64,000 nt of DNA from NCBI GenBank assembly GCA_910576785.1, contig CAJTJG010000010.1, positions 1 to 64,000 on the forward strand, written 5' to 3'. This document shows positions 1 to 8,388 of this stretch, in pieces. The first letter of the stretch is position 1. Every line of letters starts with the position of its first letter. Source of the DNA: an uncultured Duncaniella sp. (lineage in GTDB: Bacteria > Bacteroidota > Bacteroidia > Bacteroidales > Muribaculaceae). The notes beneath the pieces are model-generated. The model was not told where the DNA came from, did not search any database, and was given only the letters and a program-made list of their open reading frames with translations. A program made the translations under genes and the position numbers.

Positions 1-113
1 AAAAAGGACAAAAGTGACAGAAAGTAATTATTTATCACACAGATAATTAATATTTCTGTCACTTTTGTCCTTTTTTGTCCTTTTGTATCCTTCTATATTT
101 TGACACACCGCCA
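1..113. repeat. Dispersed palindromic repeat, copy A (cut by window start)
   Basis: Positions 1-23 and 53-75 form a perfect 23-bp inverted repeat around an AT-rich centre. The right arm runs on through a further pyrimidine-rich stretch and ends near 113 in a shoulder reading TTTTGACACACCGCCA; its left partner lies outside the window. The core GGACAAAAGTGACAGAA is identical to that of copy B at 25751-25882. The element sits just past the 3' end of the minus-strand permease gene, so it may act as a terminator or mRNA 3'-end stabiliser, or be a miniature mobile or REP-like element. Confidence 0.8.
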
Positions 114-143
114 TTTTGAAAAGCACTTCTATTCCGTCAATTC

Positions 144-1346
144 TCACATGGCATTCCCGCTTTTGAGCCTGCGGCGGGGGTAGAGATAACGGTTCAGTAG
201 CCAGGCTGTGCAGAAATAGAGGGCCGAGAGTCCCCATAGGGCCATATAGTAACGGCTGACGTCGCTAAGCGAGGCGCCGTTGGAGTTGATTCTCACGAAG
301 CCCTCCACACCCCATGTGGCGGGGACGAGATCTGATATGGCCATCCAGAATGGATTGAACGCATAGCGTGGCCATGTGAGTCCGGAGAGGAACAGGAACA
401 CTACCGAGGTGAACACTATGACGAGGAATGAGCTCTCGCGCTCGCGTACGAACACCTGAAGCGTCTGCCCGAGGAAACTCGATGCGAGCAGCATCACGAA
501 GATGAATGGCATATAGTCCATGAACGCTCCTACATGGGGCAGCTCGAACATGCGCGGGATGATGTCAAGTATATAATAGCTCAGCGGTATGTATATCATC
601 AGGTAGCAGAGTGTCTTGCCGAGCAGTGTCACAGTGGTGCCCGCGTCGAGATGCTCCGGATCGATGCCGAGTGGATTGCGGCGGCGCCTGTCGCGGCTTG
701 TGCCGGCAAGCATGGTGATGCCGAGTATCATGCTCTGCTGCAATATGAGCACCACGATGCCCGGCATGATGAACGACGCGAATCCCTGCGACTGATCGCC
801 GAGGATGTTGGACTGGGTCTCGACGGGCAGCCCGGAGACAACGGTGGTGAGTATGCCACCCTCGCGCATCACACGTTCGGCAGTGATCTTCTGCACCTCG
901 TCCATCTGCACGCCTGTGATGGCGAAGAGTGCCTGACGGTAGCGTATGAGCAGCGACATGTCCGCATAGTATGACACCACGGCCTGCTCGCCGCGTCCTA
1001 TGCGTGCGGCATAGTCGGCGGGCACCTCCACCACGGCATAGCACTCCTTTTCGGCCCATGCCCTGCGGGCCTCCGCGAGGTCGCTGGCATAACCGGTGAT
1101 GTGTATGCTCTGCGTGGCGTCGAGAGCGCGTATGAGCTCCCGGCTCTCGGCGGTGCGTGAGTGATCCACCGCCACAACGGGGATCTCCTCCACTACTTCC
1201 GGGTTGTAGATAAGAGTATATATGATGGGATATCCCAATGGAAGGGCGAAGAAGAAGAGAATCACCCCAATGTCGGTGAACACGAGGTAACACTCATGCC
1301 GCCAGACTCTGAAAAGACTTTTTAACCAGTTCATGGGCAATTTCAT
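144..1346 (-). CDS. ABC-2 type transporter permease (efflux operon, fourth gene)
   Basis: Inner-membrane permease of 400 residues of the ABC-2 (YbhS/YbhR-like) family, expected to export a small hydrophobic compound together with the HlyD and TolC proteins encoded upstream. One transmembrane helix lies near residues 25-50, followed by a large periplasmic domain (about 50-190) and a C-terminal bundle of about five helices; the protein ends in basic residues. This topology and length are usual for the family. It starts 3 bp after the stop of the neighbouring permease, so the two are probably translated together and may form a heterodimer. No ATP-binding subunit is encoded beside them. The substrate cannot be told from sequence. 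Confidence 0.88.
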   Translation of the reverse strand: MKLPMNWLKSLFRVWRHECYLVFTDIGVILFFFALPLGYPIIYTLIYNPEVVEEIPVVAVDHSRTAESRELIRALDATQSIHITGYASDLAEARRAWAEKECYAVVEVPADYAARIGRGEQAVVSYYADMSLLIRYRQALFAITGVQMDEVQKITAERVMREGGILTTVVSGLPVETQSNILGDQSQGFASFIMPGIVVLILQQSMILGITMLAGTSRDRRRRNPLGIDPEHLDAGTTVTLLGKTLCYLMIYIPLSYYILDIIPRMFELPHVGAFMDYMPFIFVMLLASSFLGQTLQVFVRERESSFLVIVFTSVVFLFLSGLTWPRYAFNPFWMAISDLVPATWGVEGFVRINSNGASLSDVSRYYMALWGLSALYFCTAWLLNRYLYPRRRLKSGNAM

Positions 1347-1349
1347 TGA

Positions 1350-2510
1350 TTACGGTACATACACCGGTCGCTCCAGTCTGCCGCGCAGACGTCTCAGCCC
1401 CAGCACCGGGACAAGCAGCATCAGCAGCATGGCCGCATAGTAGAAGCGCGAGAAGTAGAGAGGCAGTCCGTTGAGGGCCTGGTCTATGTAAATGAGAAAA
1501 TAATACCGCACCGGCAGGATGTAGGCGAAGATGGCTACGCCGCCATACATTTTGTCGACCGGGAATGAGAATCCGGCCACGGAGAATGTGAGTATGCCCA
1601 CGAGGCTCGCTATACTCAGCGCGAAGCGGAGGTTGGGGAGTATCTCCGTCACCACCACGGCAAAGGCCTGGCTCGACATGACCAGAAGGATCATGGCCGT
1701 GATCATATGCCAGGGGTTGCTGTGGAGAGGGAAGTCGAGAAACACGAACATCACCGTCTGTATGGCTACCCCTACGGCACAAAACACTATGGTCTGCGGC
1801 AGGAGCTTGCCGGCGAGCGCTATTCCCATGTTGCCGTGGGCGGCGGCGAGCCACTGGGGCGAACTGCCGTCCTTGATCTCCGTGCAGATGGTGAACACGG
1901 TCATCAGCATCACCAGCAGTCCCATCACAGCCGCGAGAAACGATTGGGAAAGGTAGATGGAATAGTTGGTGCAGGGATTGCCGATGGGGTGTATGTCGGT
2001 GGTGAAGGGCATCACCAGACTTCCGGCTACGGTCTCGTTGATACCTGCGCTTGTGAGGGTGGTCTTGACCAGGCCGCCCGAGGTGGTGACAGCCGTGGTC
2101 TTGAATCCCTTGTAGGTGAACGTGCCGGGCACGAAGATGGACATGTTGGAGTAGAAGGACAGTGTAGGTGTCTCACCGTTGAGTGCCTTGCGCTGGAAGT
2201 CGGCGGGGATGTGGAAGAATCCGAATATCTCGCCGGCCCTCACCCGTGCTATGGCTTCGTGGAAGCTCTCCACCTCGGCTGTGATGTCCACAAGCTCGCC
2301 GGCGTTGAGCTCGCGCCCCACCTTGCGCGACAGTGTCGAATGGTCGGCATCGACCATCGCTACCGGGACCTTGATGGGGAGCCCCTCGTGCATGAGGTCA
2401 AGAAAGAAGAAGGCACATCCCAGAGGCACGACGATCATCATGAAGAAATAGATGCGCCGCGAGCTCAGCCGGGAAAGTTCCCGCCGGAATGTACGTGTGA
2501 ATGCTGACAT
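1350..2510 (-). CDS. ABC-2 type transporter permease (efflux operon, third gene)
   Basis: A second ABC-2 family permease of 386 residues with the same plan: an N-terminal helix near residues 20-40, a periplasmic domain to about 180, then five to six helices and a short basic tail. It is clearly a distant paralogue of the permease that follows. It lies 28 bp downstream of the HlyD-type adaptor gene. Order and spacing support one transcript, tolC-hlyD-permease-permease, forming a tripartite exporter across both membranes. An ATPase must come from elsewhere or have been lost; none is visible in the window. Confidence 0.88.
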   Translation of the reverse strand: MSAFTRTFRRELSRLSSRRIYFFMMIVVPLGCAFFFLDLMHEGLPIKVPVAMVDADHSTLSRKVGRELNAGELVDITAEVESFHEAIARVRAGEIFGFFHIPADFQRKALNGETPTLSFYSNMSIFVPGTFTYKGFKTTAVTTSGGLVKTTLTSAGINETVAGSLVMPFTTDIHPIGNPCTNYSIYLSQSFLAAVMGLLVMLMTVFTICTEIKDGSSPQWLAAAHGNMGIALAGKLLPQTIVFCAVGVAIQTVMFVFLDFPLHSNPWHMITAMILLVMSSQAFAVVVTEILPNLRFALSIASLVGILTFSVAGFSFPVDKMYGGVAIFAYILPVRYYFLIYIDQALNGLPLYFSRFYYAAMLLMLLVPVLGLRRLRGRLERPVYVP

Positions 2511-2538
2511 GGAGGGGATTCTTTACTTTAGAGGTTGT

Positions 2539-3561
2539 TTATTTCTTGAAATAGACGGCAGTCATGCCAGGGCGCAGTTCGGCCACGGGTTCCAGCGTGC
2601 GGGCCTTGATCTCGAAGGTCTTGCTGTCCCACTGGCCTACGCTCTTCGTGGCCTGCCATGTGGCGTAGCTTCCGAGGTCGCGCGAATAGAAGATACGGGC
2701 CTTGACCTTCTTCTTGTCGAGGGCGGGGATCATGATCTCGATCTCGCCGCCGAGGGGCATCTCGCTGAGCAGATCCTCACGCACATTGAATGTCACCCAC
2801 TTGTCCTCGAGCTTGAGCAGGCTCATGATCGGTGCGCCGAGCATCACGAGCTCGCTCTCGTGGGGATATACCTGATCTATCTGACCGTCGAAGGGTGCTG
2901 TGAGATACTGGTCCTCGAGCACGCTCTCCACCTCGGCCACACCACCCTTGGCCACATTGACCATGGCGGCCGCACTCTCCTTGTCCTCGCTCTGCGCTCC
3001 GGCCTTGGCGAGCGAATGCTGATTGCGGGCGGCGCCGAGACCGGCCACGGCGGCGTCATATGCAGCCTTGGCCTCATCGCGTTTCTGCTCGGAGATGACG
3101 CCCTCCTTGAAGAGGTTCTCCATGCGGGTGTAGGTCTTCTTGGTGATCTCCACTGCTGCCTCGGCCTGGCTCACGAGGTCGGCGGCGGCGGCGATGATCT
3201 GGCTGCGGGTACCGGCGTCAACTTTCTTGTCCTGTGTGCGGGCCACGGTCTCCATCCCCTGAGCCTGGGCCATCTTGGCCTCGGCAAGCGATGAATATAT
3301 GTGTACGAGCGTATCGCCGGTATGCACCATGTCGCCCTCCTTGACGTAGAGCTTCATGACTCGGCCCGGCAATTTGCCCGAGATACGCACGGAGGTGGCG
3401 TCGGCCTGCCCCTGTACTATCTCCGGCGGTTTGTTGAGGAATAGGAATCCTACTATGGCGAGTGCTATGCACAGCACGGCGACTGCGCCTATGGCAAACA
3501 GGAGCGCTTTGTTCTCACGCTGCTCCGGTGTGGGGTTTGATGTAGATGTATTGGTTGACAT
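2539..3561 (-). CDS. HlyD-family membrane fusion (periplasmic adaptor) protein
   Basis: Periplasmic adaptor of 340 residues that would link the inner-membrane permeases to the TolC channel. A single N-terminal helix (about residues 22-44) anchors it in the inner membrane. It is followed by a biotinyl-lipoyl-like half (VRISGKLPGRVMKLYVKEGD), an alpha-helical hairpin rich in Ala, Lys and Glu (about 95-205), the second lipoyl half (TAPFDGQIDQVYP) and a beta-barrel region at the C-terminus. Length and domain order match the HlyD/EmrA type. It lies 12 bp after the TolC gene and 28 bp before the first permease gene. Confidence 0.92.
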   Translation of the reverse strand: MSTNTSTSNPTPEQRENKALLFAIGAVAVLCIALAIVGFLFLNKPPEIVQGQADATSVRISGKLPGRVMKLYVKEGDMVHTGDTLVHIYSSLAEAKMAQAQGMETVARTQDKKVDAGTRSQIIAAAADLVSQAEAAVEITKKTYTRMENLFKEGVISEQKRDEAKAAYDAAVAGLGAARNQHSLAKAGAQSEDKESAAAMVNVAKGGVAEVESVLEDQYLTAPFDGQIDQVYPHESELVMLGAPIMSLLKLEDKWVTFNVREDLLSEMPLGGEIEIMIPALDKKKVKARIFYSRDLGSYATWQATKSVGQWDSKTFEIKARTLEPVAELRPGMTAVYFKK

Positions 3562-3573
3562 GATGTGATTATT

Positions 3574-5073
3574 TTAGAGGGTAGGATTGAGTGTTCCGAG
3601 TACCTTGGAGAGATATACGTCGCAGAGATATACGTCGATGCGGGCATCGATATTCTCGCTGTGAGCCTTGAGCCATGCCGTCTGGGCCTCCATGACATTG
3701 TCAACGGTCATGACTCCGTCGCGGAAACCAACGTTGGCACAGCGCAGATTCTCGTCGGCATGTTCGAGGTTGGTCTGGGTCATGGTGTGGGTCTTCACAG
3801 CCTCGGCAGCCTTGAACGAGGCCTGGTTCACCTGCAGGTCTATCATCTCGCGGGCATTCTCGAGATCCATGCGCAGGGCCGCAGTCTGGGCCTTGGCGGC
3901 ACGATACTTGTTGTAGTTGCCGCCCCAGTGCCATATGGGAATGGTGAGCATGGCTCCTACGGAGAATGCGCCGTTGAAACGTTTCTTGAAACCGTCATAG
4001 AGATTGGGATTGGAGAATGAGTAGGAACCCACCAGCGCCAGCGACGGCATCATCTCGGCACGCACCACCTTCTCCTTCTGTCCGAATATCTTCACGCCAA
4101 GCTCGAGCTGACGCAGGTCGTCGCGGCGGGCATACACCTCGTTCATGTCGATGGCCCGTGGATCGGTGGCAGCGGCGGCAACGGCTGCGGCCGGGGAGTC
4201 GGCATTCTCGTCGGCGAGGGTGAAAGAAGTGTGGATGGGAAATCCGCACAACTGCGCCAGGGCCATGCGCGAGAGGGCCACACCGTTGTTCACCTTGGTG
4301 AGATCCACCTGGGCCGAATTGAGCTTGACATCCACCGTCAGCTCGTCGCGGCGTGTGGCCACACCCTGCTCCACCATCAGGCCGACATTGCGGCGCAGCG
4401 TGTCGAGCAGATTCACATAGCTCTCGGCGAGCTCCTGCTTGGCCTTGAGCGATACCACCTGCCAGTAAGCGGCATCGACCGCATAGATGATGTCGCGCGC
4501 GGTCTCGCTGTGCTTGGCGCGTGCCATGTCCTCGGCATAGCCGGTGATCTTGTTCATGGCCACGATCTTGCCGCCCATAAATATGGGCTGGGTGAGGGTG
4601 ACGGCGCCGAAGAACACATTGTGGATGTCATACGTGAGCGACTCCTTTGGCAGAAATGCCACCTGCTCGGGCACAGGTTGGCCGTTGACGGTGATAGGCT
4701 CGCCCGTCATGGGGTTCTTCACCAGATTGAACTCATAGGCCTGCTTCTCGAGATTGAAACTTTTCACCGGCAGAAACTGGTCGGAGTCAAACATCGACAG
4801 TTTCTTCTGATTATACATATAGCCTCCGGCAAAGTCGATGGCCGGAAGATAGGCGGCGAAAGCCTCATCCTTCTGATATCCGGCGGCCCGGACCTCCTCG
4901 GCGGTCTTGCGGAGGTTCTTGTTGTTGGCAAGCGCCAGCGAGCGGCACTGCTCGAGCGACAGCACCGAGCCGTCGGCCACCGACGATGACGCTGCGGCCT
5001 CCTCACGCGCCGATGCACCCGTTGCCACCCCGGCAGCGAGAACAATAGCGATGAAAATCCTGCGGAAATACAT
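3574..5073 (-). CDS. TolC-family outer membrane efflux protein
   Basis: Outer-membrane channel of 499 residues with a signal peptide (about residues 1-23, ending near GASA) and two copies of the outer-membrane efflux domain, each a long alpha-helical hairpin with intervening beta strands (about 38-260 and 280-480). The opening LSLEQCRSLALANNKNLRKT is a typical TolC-family start. It is the first gene of the minus-strand efflux operon and provides the outer-membrane exit duct. The leader region beyond position 5073 shows no adjacent regulator of the TetR or AraC type, often found with such operons. Confidence 0.93.
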   Translation of the reverse strand: MYFRRIFIAIVLAAGVATGASAREEAAASSSVADGSVLSLEQCRSLALANNKNLRKTAEEVRAAGYQKDEAFAAYLPAIDFAGGYMYNQKKLSMFDSDQFLPVKSFNLEKQAYEFNLVKNPMTGEPITVNGQPVPEQVAFLPKESLTYDIHNVFFGAVTLTQPIFMGGKIVAMNKITGYAEDMARAKHSETARDIIYAVDAAYWQVVSLKAKQELAESYVNLLDTLRRNVGLMVEQGVATRRDELTVDVKLNSAQVDLTKVNNGVALSRMALAQLCGFPIHTSFTLADENADSPAAAVAAAATDPRAIDMNEVYARRDDLRQLELGVKIFGQKEKVVRAEMMPSLALVGSYSFSNPNLYDGFKKRFNGAFSVGAMLTIPIWHWGGNYNKYRAAKAQTAALRMDLENAREMIDLQVNQASFKAAEAVKTHTMTQTNLEHADENLRCANVGFRDGVMTVDNVMEAQTAWLKAHSENIDARIDVYLCDVYLSKVLGTLNPTL

Positions 5074-5302
5074 AAATAGATAGTTGAAGTTGCGTGATAA
5101 AAATTTGCAGAGAGAAATCCCTCTGCAAATTTAACCTCTTTTCAACAATAAAAGTTTATTCCATCACTGCCAAAATTATCCGCTTATGTAGGAATTTATG
5201 GTCAGAATGTAGGGCCGTCACCTGCCAAGGCAATAACACCAATAATTTTTGTGAAGGTGATATAGATGATATATATGTCTTACCGGCATATAAACGAATA
5301 GC

Positions 5303-5346
5303 ATTGTGCATGTATGACCATAAAGCAATGAGCATACATGCACAAT
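5303..5346 (-). terminator. Perfect 14-bp stem-loop after the membrane protein gene
   Basis: Positions 5303-5316 and 5333-5346 are exact reverse complements (ATTGTGCATGTATG) with a 16-nt loop. The hairpin sits 4 bp past the stop codon of the minus-strand membrane protein gene. There is no clear T tract after it, so it could be a factor-assisted terminator, an RNA 3'-end stabiliser or an operator. The rest of the 277-bp gap 5074-5350 shows no convincing gene. Confidence 0.5.
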
Positions 5347-5350
5347 ACCT

Positions 5351-5725
5351 TTACACCTGCTTCTTGTAGCGTCTCTCGATAAATCCTATTACGAATAATA
5401 GGGTATCTATGCTGAGAAATATCGTACCGATAGTATACAATATCCCCCATTCGTTGAACTCATAGAAATATTGTATGGAGTACAGCAACATGACGACGTC
5501 CATAAACAAATTTCCATATGGTTTACCCGAACAAAGACGCTTGGCCAATGAGTACTTCGTATAGTTTATGCCTAACATCATGAGGATCATAATGACAGCA
5601 CAAAAAAACACCGCAAGCGCCCCAACAATAGTTTTAGGTATCAATAAGATCCCTAATGCTACCGTATACGCTACCAACATGACATACTCTACATATGCCA
5701 ATGAGCTTTTTACTGTTGCCAGCAT
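5351..5725 (-). CDS. Small four-helix membrane protein, unknown function
   Basis: A 124-residue integral membrane protein with four predicted helices (about residues 10-30, 33-53, 73-92 and 96-116) and a basic C-terminal tail (ERRYKKQV). I do not recognise the family. Its start codon lies inside the end of the upstream 43-residue secreted peptide gene (16-bp overlap), which points to translational coupling and a joint role, for example export, processing or immunity for the peptide; that role is inference. The gene lies in an AT-rich patch unlike the GC-rich genes around it, suggesting separate origin. Confidence 0.6.
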   Translation of the reverse strand: MLATVKSSLAYVEYVMLVAYTVALGILLIPKTIVGALAVFFCAVIMILMMLGINYTKYSLAKRLCSGKPYGNLFMDVVMLLYSIQYFYEFNEWGILYTIGTIFLSIDTLLFVIGFIERRYKKQV

Positions 5726-5841
5726 AGCGAACTATTAACTATAAGTTGTGCGGGAGCAGCCATCTCTGCTTTTTTCTCCTCGGCCATTGCTACAATAGCC
5801 ATACAAGCCATCATAAAGATGATTAAAATTACTTTTTTCAT
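5710..5841 (-). CDS. Putative secreted 43-residue peptide
   Basis: A short gene not longer than 43 codons. The product starts Met-Lys-Lys, has a hydrophobic stretch (about residues 4-17) and an AMA|EE signal-peptidase-I-like site near residue 20, leaving a mature peptide of about 23 residues, EEKKAEMAAPAQ followed by a tail ending SSLCWQQ with a single Cys. A good Bacteroidetes promoter lies about 28 bp upstream and the downstream membrane protein gene overlaps its 3' end by 16 bp. I do not recognise the peptide. It could be a signalling peptide, a bacteriocin-like peptide or a small envelope protein. The signal peptide, promoter and overlap together argue that it is real. Confidence 0.6.
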   Translation of the reverse strand: MKKVILIIFMMACMAIVAMAEEKKAEMAAPAQLIVNSSLCWQQ

Positions 5842-5868
5842 TGCTGTTGTTTTTGTTTGAATGCAGTG

Positions 5869-5899
5869 CAAAATTATGATCCCGAAAGTATATACTAAA
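5869..5899 (-). promoter_or_regulatory. Promoter of the small-peptide gene
   Basis: On the minus strand the -7 box TAATTTTG (5869-5876) matches the Bacteroidetes consensus TAnnTTTG exactly. A near-consensus -33 box TTTA lies at 5896-5899 with a 19-nt spacer. Transcription would begin near 5863 and leave a leader of about 22 nt before the peptide start. Confidence 0.5.
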
Positions 5900-5905
5900 A
5901 ATAAA

Positions 5906-5998
5906 AGTTTAACGCAACCTAATATAAACCGTTAATTTTAAGTGATATACATAACTACATCAATTCATAGTTTAACGCTTGGTCTGAAAGTTTAACAG
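5906..5998 (-). promoter_or_regulatory. Three direct AGTTTAACGC-like repeats, candidate operators
   Basis: The decamer AGTTTAACGC occurs at 5906-5915 and 5969-5978, and a variant AGTTTAACAG at 5989-5998. All three have the same orientation and lie directly upstream of the -33 box of the small-peptide promoter, the usual place for activator sites. The binding protein is unknown; the TPR-HTH regulator encoded at 6564-8321 is the nearest candidate. Confidence 0.4.
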
Positions 5999-6019
5999 GG
6001 AGACCCAAACATGGCACTG

Positions 6020-6460
6020 CTAACATCGCTCGTTGTATCTTCTGACTTTGTCCCGTCTGCGGCTTTTCTTCGCTTGGCCCGATTCCTCATGAGTAGTCGG
6101 ATTAACCCTATCCGGACAAATCGCCCCCACCATCTCAAAACCATCATTACCTTCTGCCTGCTTTTCAGATGCCTCATCCCTGACTCTACGGCGAGCGGCA
6201 GCACGTTCGCGGGCCTCCCGCGAACGGCGTATGGCTGTATCGATATCATCCTTGATCATGTGGAAGATGATCTCGTATATATCATGATGGTCACACCATG
6301 GCATTGAGATCTTCCCTTTGCTGATATATAGATCAATGGTCTCGATGAACTCTTCAAAATCATCCTCACGTCCGGCTATAGTCACCCCGACAAGTGCCCT
6401 CTCCTTGATTTTCTCGTAAGCTCGCTTTGACAACGGTTTGTCCCACTTTGCAGTCTTCAT
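6020..6460 (-). CDS. Hypothetical basic protein (possibly DUF6291-like)
   Basis: A 146-residue soluble protein of unknown function. The N-terminal 80 residues look helical and acidic in the middle (REDDFEEFIETIDLY), followed by a strongly basic stretch from about residue 80 (AIRRSREARERAAARRR) and a charged tail. The layout, a helical domain with a D-I-D-x-A-I-R-R-S-like motif before a basic linker, recalls DUF6291-type proteins of Bacteroidetes phages and mobile elements; that comparison is from memory and weak. A -7 box TAACTTTG lies about 24 bp upstream. It belongs to the AT-rich accessory patch. Confidence 0.55.
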   Translation of the reverse strand: MKTAKWDKPLSKRAYEKIKERALVGVTIAGREDDFEEFIETIDLYISKGKISMPWCDHHDIYEIIFHMIKDDIDTAIRRSREARERAAARRRVRDEASEKQAEGNDGFEMVGAICPDRVNPTTHEESGQAKKSRRRDKVRRYNERC

Positions 6461-6483
6461 ATTCGTTTTGTTTTTAGTTTCTG

Positions 6484-6491
6484 CAAAGTTA
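6484..6491 (-). promoter_or_regulatory. -7 promoter box upstream of the hypothetical basic protein
   Basis: On the minus strand the sequence reads TAACTTTG, a full match to TAnnTTTG, 24 bp before the start codon at 6460. The -33 region is only a run of T residues (6508-6512), so the upstream half is not convincing. Confidence 0.4.
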
Positions 6492-6563
6492 GACCCATCA
6501 TCCCACCAAAAAGGTGCGATAATGTCATCTCTTTCAAAAATAAGAAGTGTTCTTCTCTGTCAA

Positions 6564-8321
6564 TTAGCCCAGCTCGTTCATCAGCCTTCTTACATATGGC
6601 CCGATGTTTGTTTCATGCTCATCAATGCCAAGTTTTTTTCTTATCGCACTGCTCACATTATAATGTCGTTTCAGCTGTATGTATTCACCAACTTCTTTCC
6701 CACGGAGGCCTATTGCATACAGACATATGTATTTGATTTCATCCTCTGTGAGCCCATGGGAAATCAGATGATTCATGAACACCGGATGCGAGGCCGAAAA
6801 TGCAAGCTTCGTTGAGTTCATGAATTCATCCCGGTTTTTATGAATTGACTCAATCCATTTTTTATATGGCTTAGCATACGAATCATTTTCAGATATCTCC
6901 TTGGCAAGTAGACTGTTGAGGATATCAAGGCGTTCCTTTATAGTGTTTCGGACGGGCAAAGGCAAACCTGTCTGCATGTTCAGAAGCTCTTTCAGATTGG
7001 ACTGCTCGCGCTCCAACTGTATCTTCTCCAGTTTTAAATTCTCAAGCTCCAGTTCTGCTGCAACCTTTTCCAATTCGATCTTCTCCTTGCTCCTCACCAG
7101 ATTTTCCTGCATAAGTTTGAGCTTGGCGTTTTCCTCCTCCGCAAGCTTACGCTTCGTCCTGACGAATCTATACCGGTTATATATCAGCGCTCCTGTGATC
7201 AAAAGAAATATGATGCCAAACGTGTTTCTTCTGATCGTATCATCCCTTTTCTGAATCTCCATCAGATTCTTTATCTCCAATTCATGCCTTTTATCCAAAA
7301 ACAGCAAGTCATGTGTGATCAGATAGTCATGAACATCTTCAAGTTTTTCGATATACTCCACATACAGATCTATAACCTCCCGGTAATCCCCGACATTCTC
7401 CAATACATGTATCTTTGTCAGCAGATATTTCAGATAGCTTGGATCATCCTCAGCTATATCCACATTGTCAATATATGCCAATGCCGTATTCCATTCGCCT
7501 ATCTTAGAATAACCATTAGCTATATTAAGCATTACATCCGTGTCATCGGTAAAATCATCATATTTATCCAGCACCTCTCTCATGTCACTGTCCGAACCGA
7601 AATAAATTGTATACGCAATTGAAGAATATATGGTATACTGACTACACTCAGGATGCATGTCCACAAGTTCTGAACAGACTTTCATCAAGCTGTCCGATCT
7701 TTGGCGTAAATCCGACACAACCGCTCCGTCAAGCGCTTTTGAGTAGCACTTTATTTCATTGACATACTTGCCTTTCGCTCCATATATTTTAGCCGCCATC
7801 AGGTTATTCTCAATAAAGTTGTTGAGCTTATATTGCTTATAATACAATATGCCTTTTGCCACAAGGAGACGTGCCAGAAGCAAGGAATCGGAGATACAAT
7901 TCAATTCTGATGCTTTTATGAACGATGTCATAGCACTGTCATCATCGCCGCTGTTCTGATATATTCTACCCTGATAATAATATGTGCGCATTTTTTCATC
8001 GGGCGATCCGTGCTTCAAATAGTAGTCCACTGCCGGCTGAATGACATCAAATTCAGTCTTATCAATATAATTCTTATCATAGGCCATGGACATCAAAAGA
8101 GCATACCGGGCTTTCTCCCTGTCACCCCTTAACCGGCTTTTGTCAATAGCTTCAAGGAGAATAAGTGAAGAATCAGGATGAATCTCCATAAGATTCTCAA
8201 TATTATCCATGTAGCCTGATAACGCAGATTTATTGTCACAGCCCGTAAGTCCTGGCAATAATGACAAAACTATCCAAATCAATACAAACCTTATCTTTTT
8301 TTCTAATATGAAATCCGTCAT
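6564..8321 (-). CDS. TPR-repeat, membrane-spanning HTH regulator
   Basis: A 585-residue one-component regulator of a type common in Bacteroidales. It begins with a lipoprotein-like signal (residues about 10-28, lipobox LTGC), then a TPR solenoid (about 40-340), a transmembrane helix near 363-382, a charged coiled coil (about 385-460) and a C-terminal LuxR-like helix-turn-helix (LTEDEIKYICLYAIGLRGKE, then KKLGI). The TPR domain should face the periplasm and the HTH the cytoplasm, so a ligand could be read directly across the inner membrane. The ligand is unknown. The secreted 43-residue peptide encoded 0.7 kb downstream is an obvious candidate, by inference only. The gene is AT-rich like its neighbours. 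Confidence 0.8.
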   Translation of the reverse strand: MTDFILEKKIRFVLIWIVLSLLPGLTGCDNKSALSGYMDNIENLMEIHPDSSLILLEAIDKSRLRGDREKARYALLMSMAYDKNYIDKTEFDVIQPAVDYYLKHGSPDEKMRTYYYQGRIYQNSGDDDSAMTSFIKASELNCISDSLLLARLLVAKGILYYKQYKLNNFIENNLMAAKIYGAKGKYVNEIKCYSKALDGAVVSDLRQRSDSLMKVCSELVDMHPECSQYTIYSSIAYTIYFGSDSDMREVLDKYDDFTDDTDVMLNIANGYSKIGEWNTALAYIDNVDIAEDDPSYLKYLLTKIHVLENVGDYREVIDLYVEYIEKLEDVHDYLITHDLLFLDKRHELEIKNLMEIQKRDDTIRRNTFGIIFLLITGALIYNRYRFVRTKRKLAEEENAKLKLMQENLVRSKEKIELEKVAAELELENLKLEKIQLEREQSNLKELLNMQTGLPLPVRNTIKERLDILNSLLAKEISENDSYAKPYKKWIESIHKNRDEFMNSTKLAFSASHPVFMNHLISHGLTEDEIKYICLYAIGLRGKEVGEYIQLKRHYNVSSAIRKKLGIDEHETNIGPYVRRLMNELG

Positions 8322-8355
8322 GTGATGTGTATATTGTCATGTCAACATATCCAGA

Positions 8356-8385
8356 AGCAGGCCCCTTATCCCAAAAGGGCCTGCT
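8356..8385 (-). terminator. Hairpin after tonB
   Basis: AGCAGGCCC (8356-8364) pairs with GGGCCTGCT (8377-8385) across a 12-nt loop, 3 bp past the tonB stop on the minus strand. It has no long T tract, so it is a likely but imperfect terminator of the pdxJ-exbB-exbD-tonB unit. Confidence 0.5.
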
Positions 8386-8388
8386 GTA

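Noticed and set aside
5094..5369. 91-codon frame on the plus strand
   Set aside because: It crosses the perfect hairpin at 5303-5346, has no family-like pattern and no promoter, and overlaps the 3' end of the membrane protein gene.
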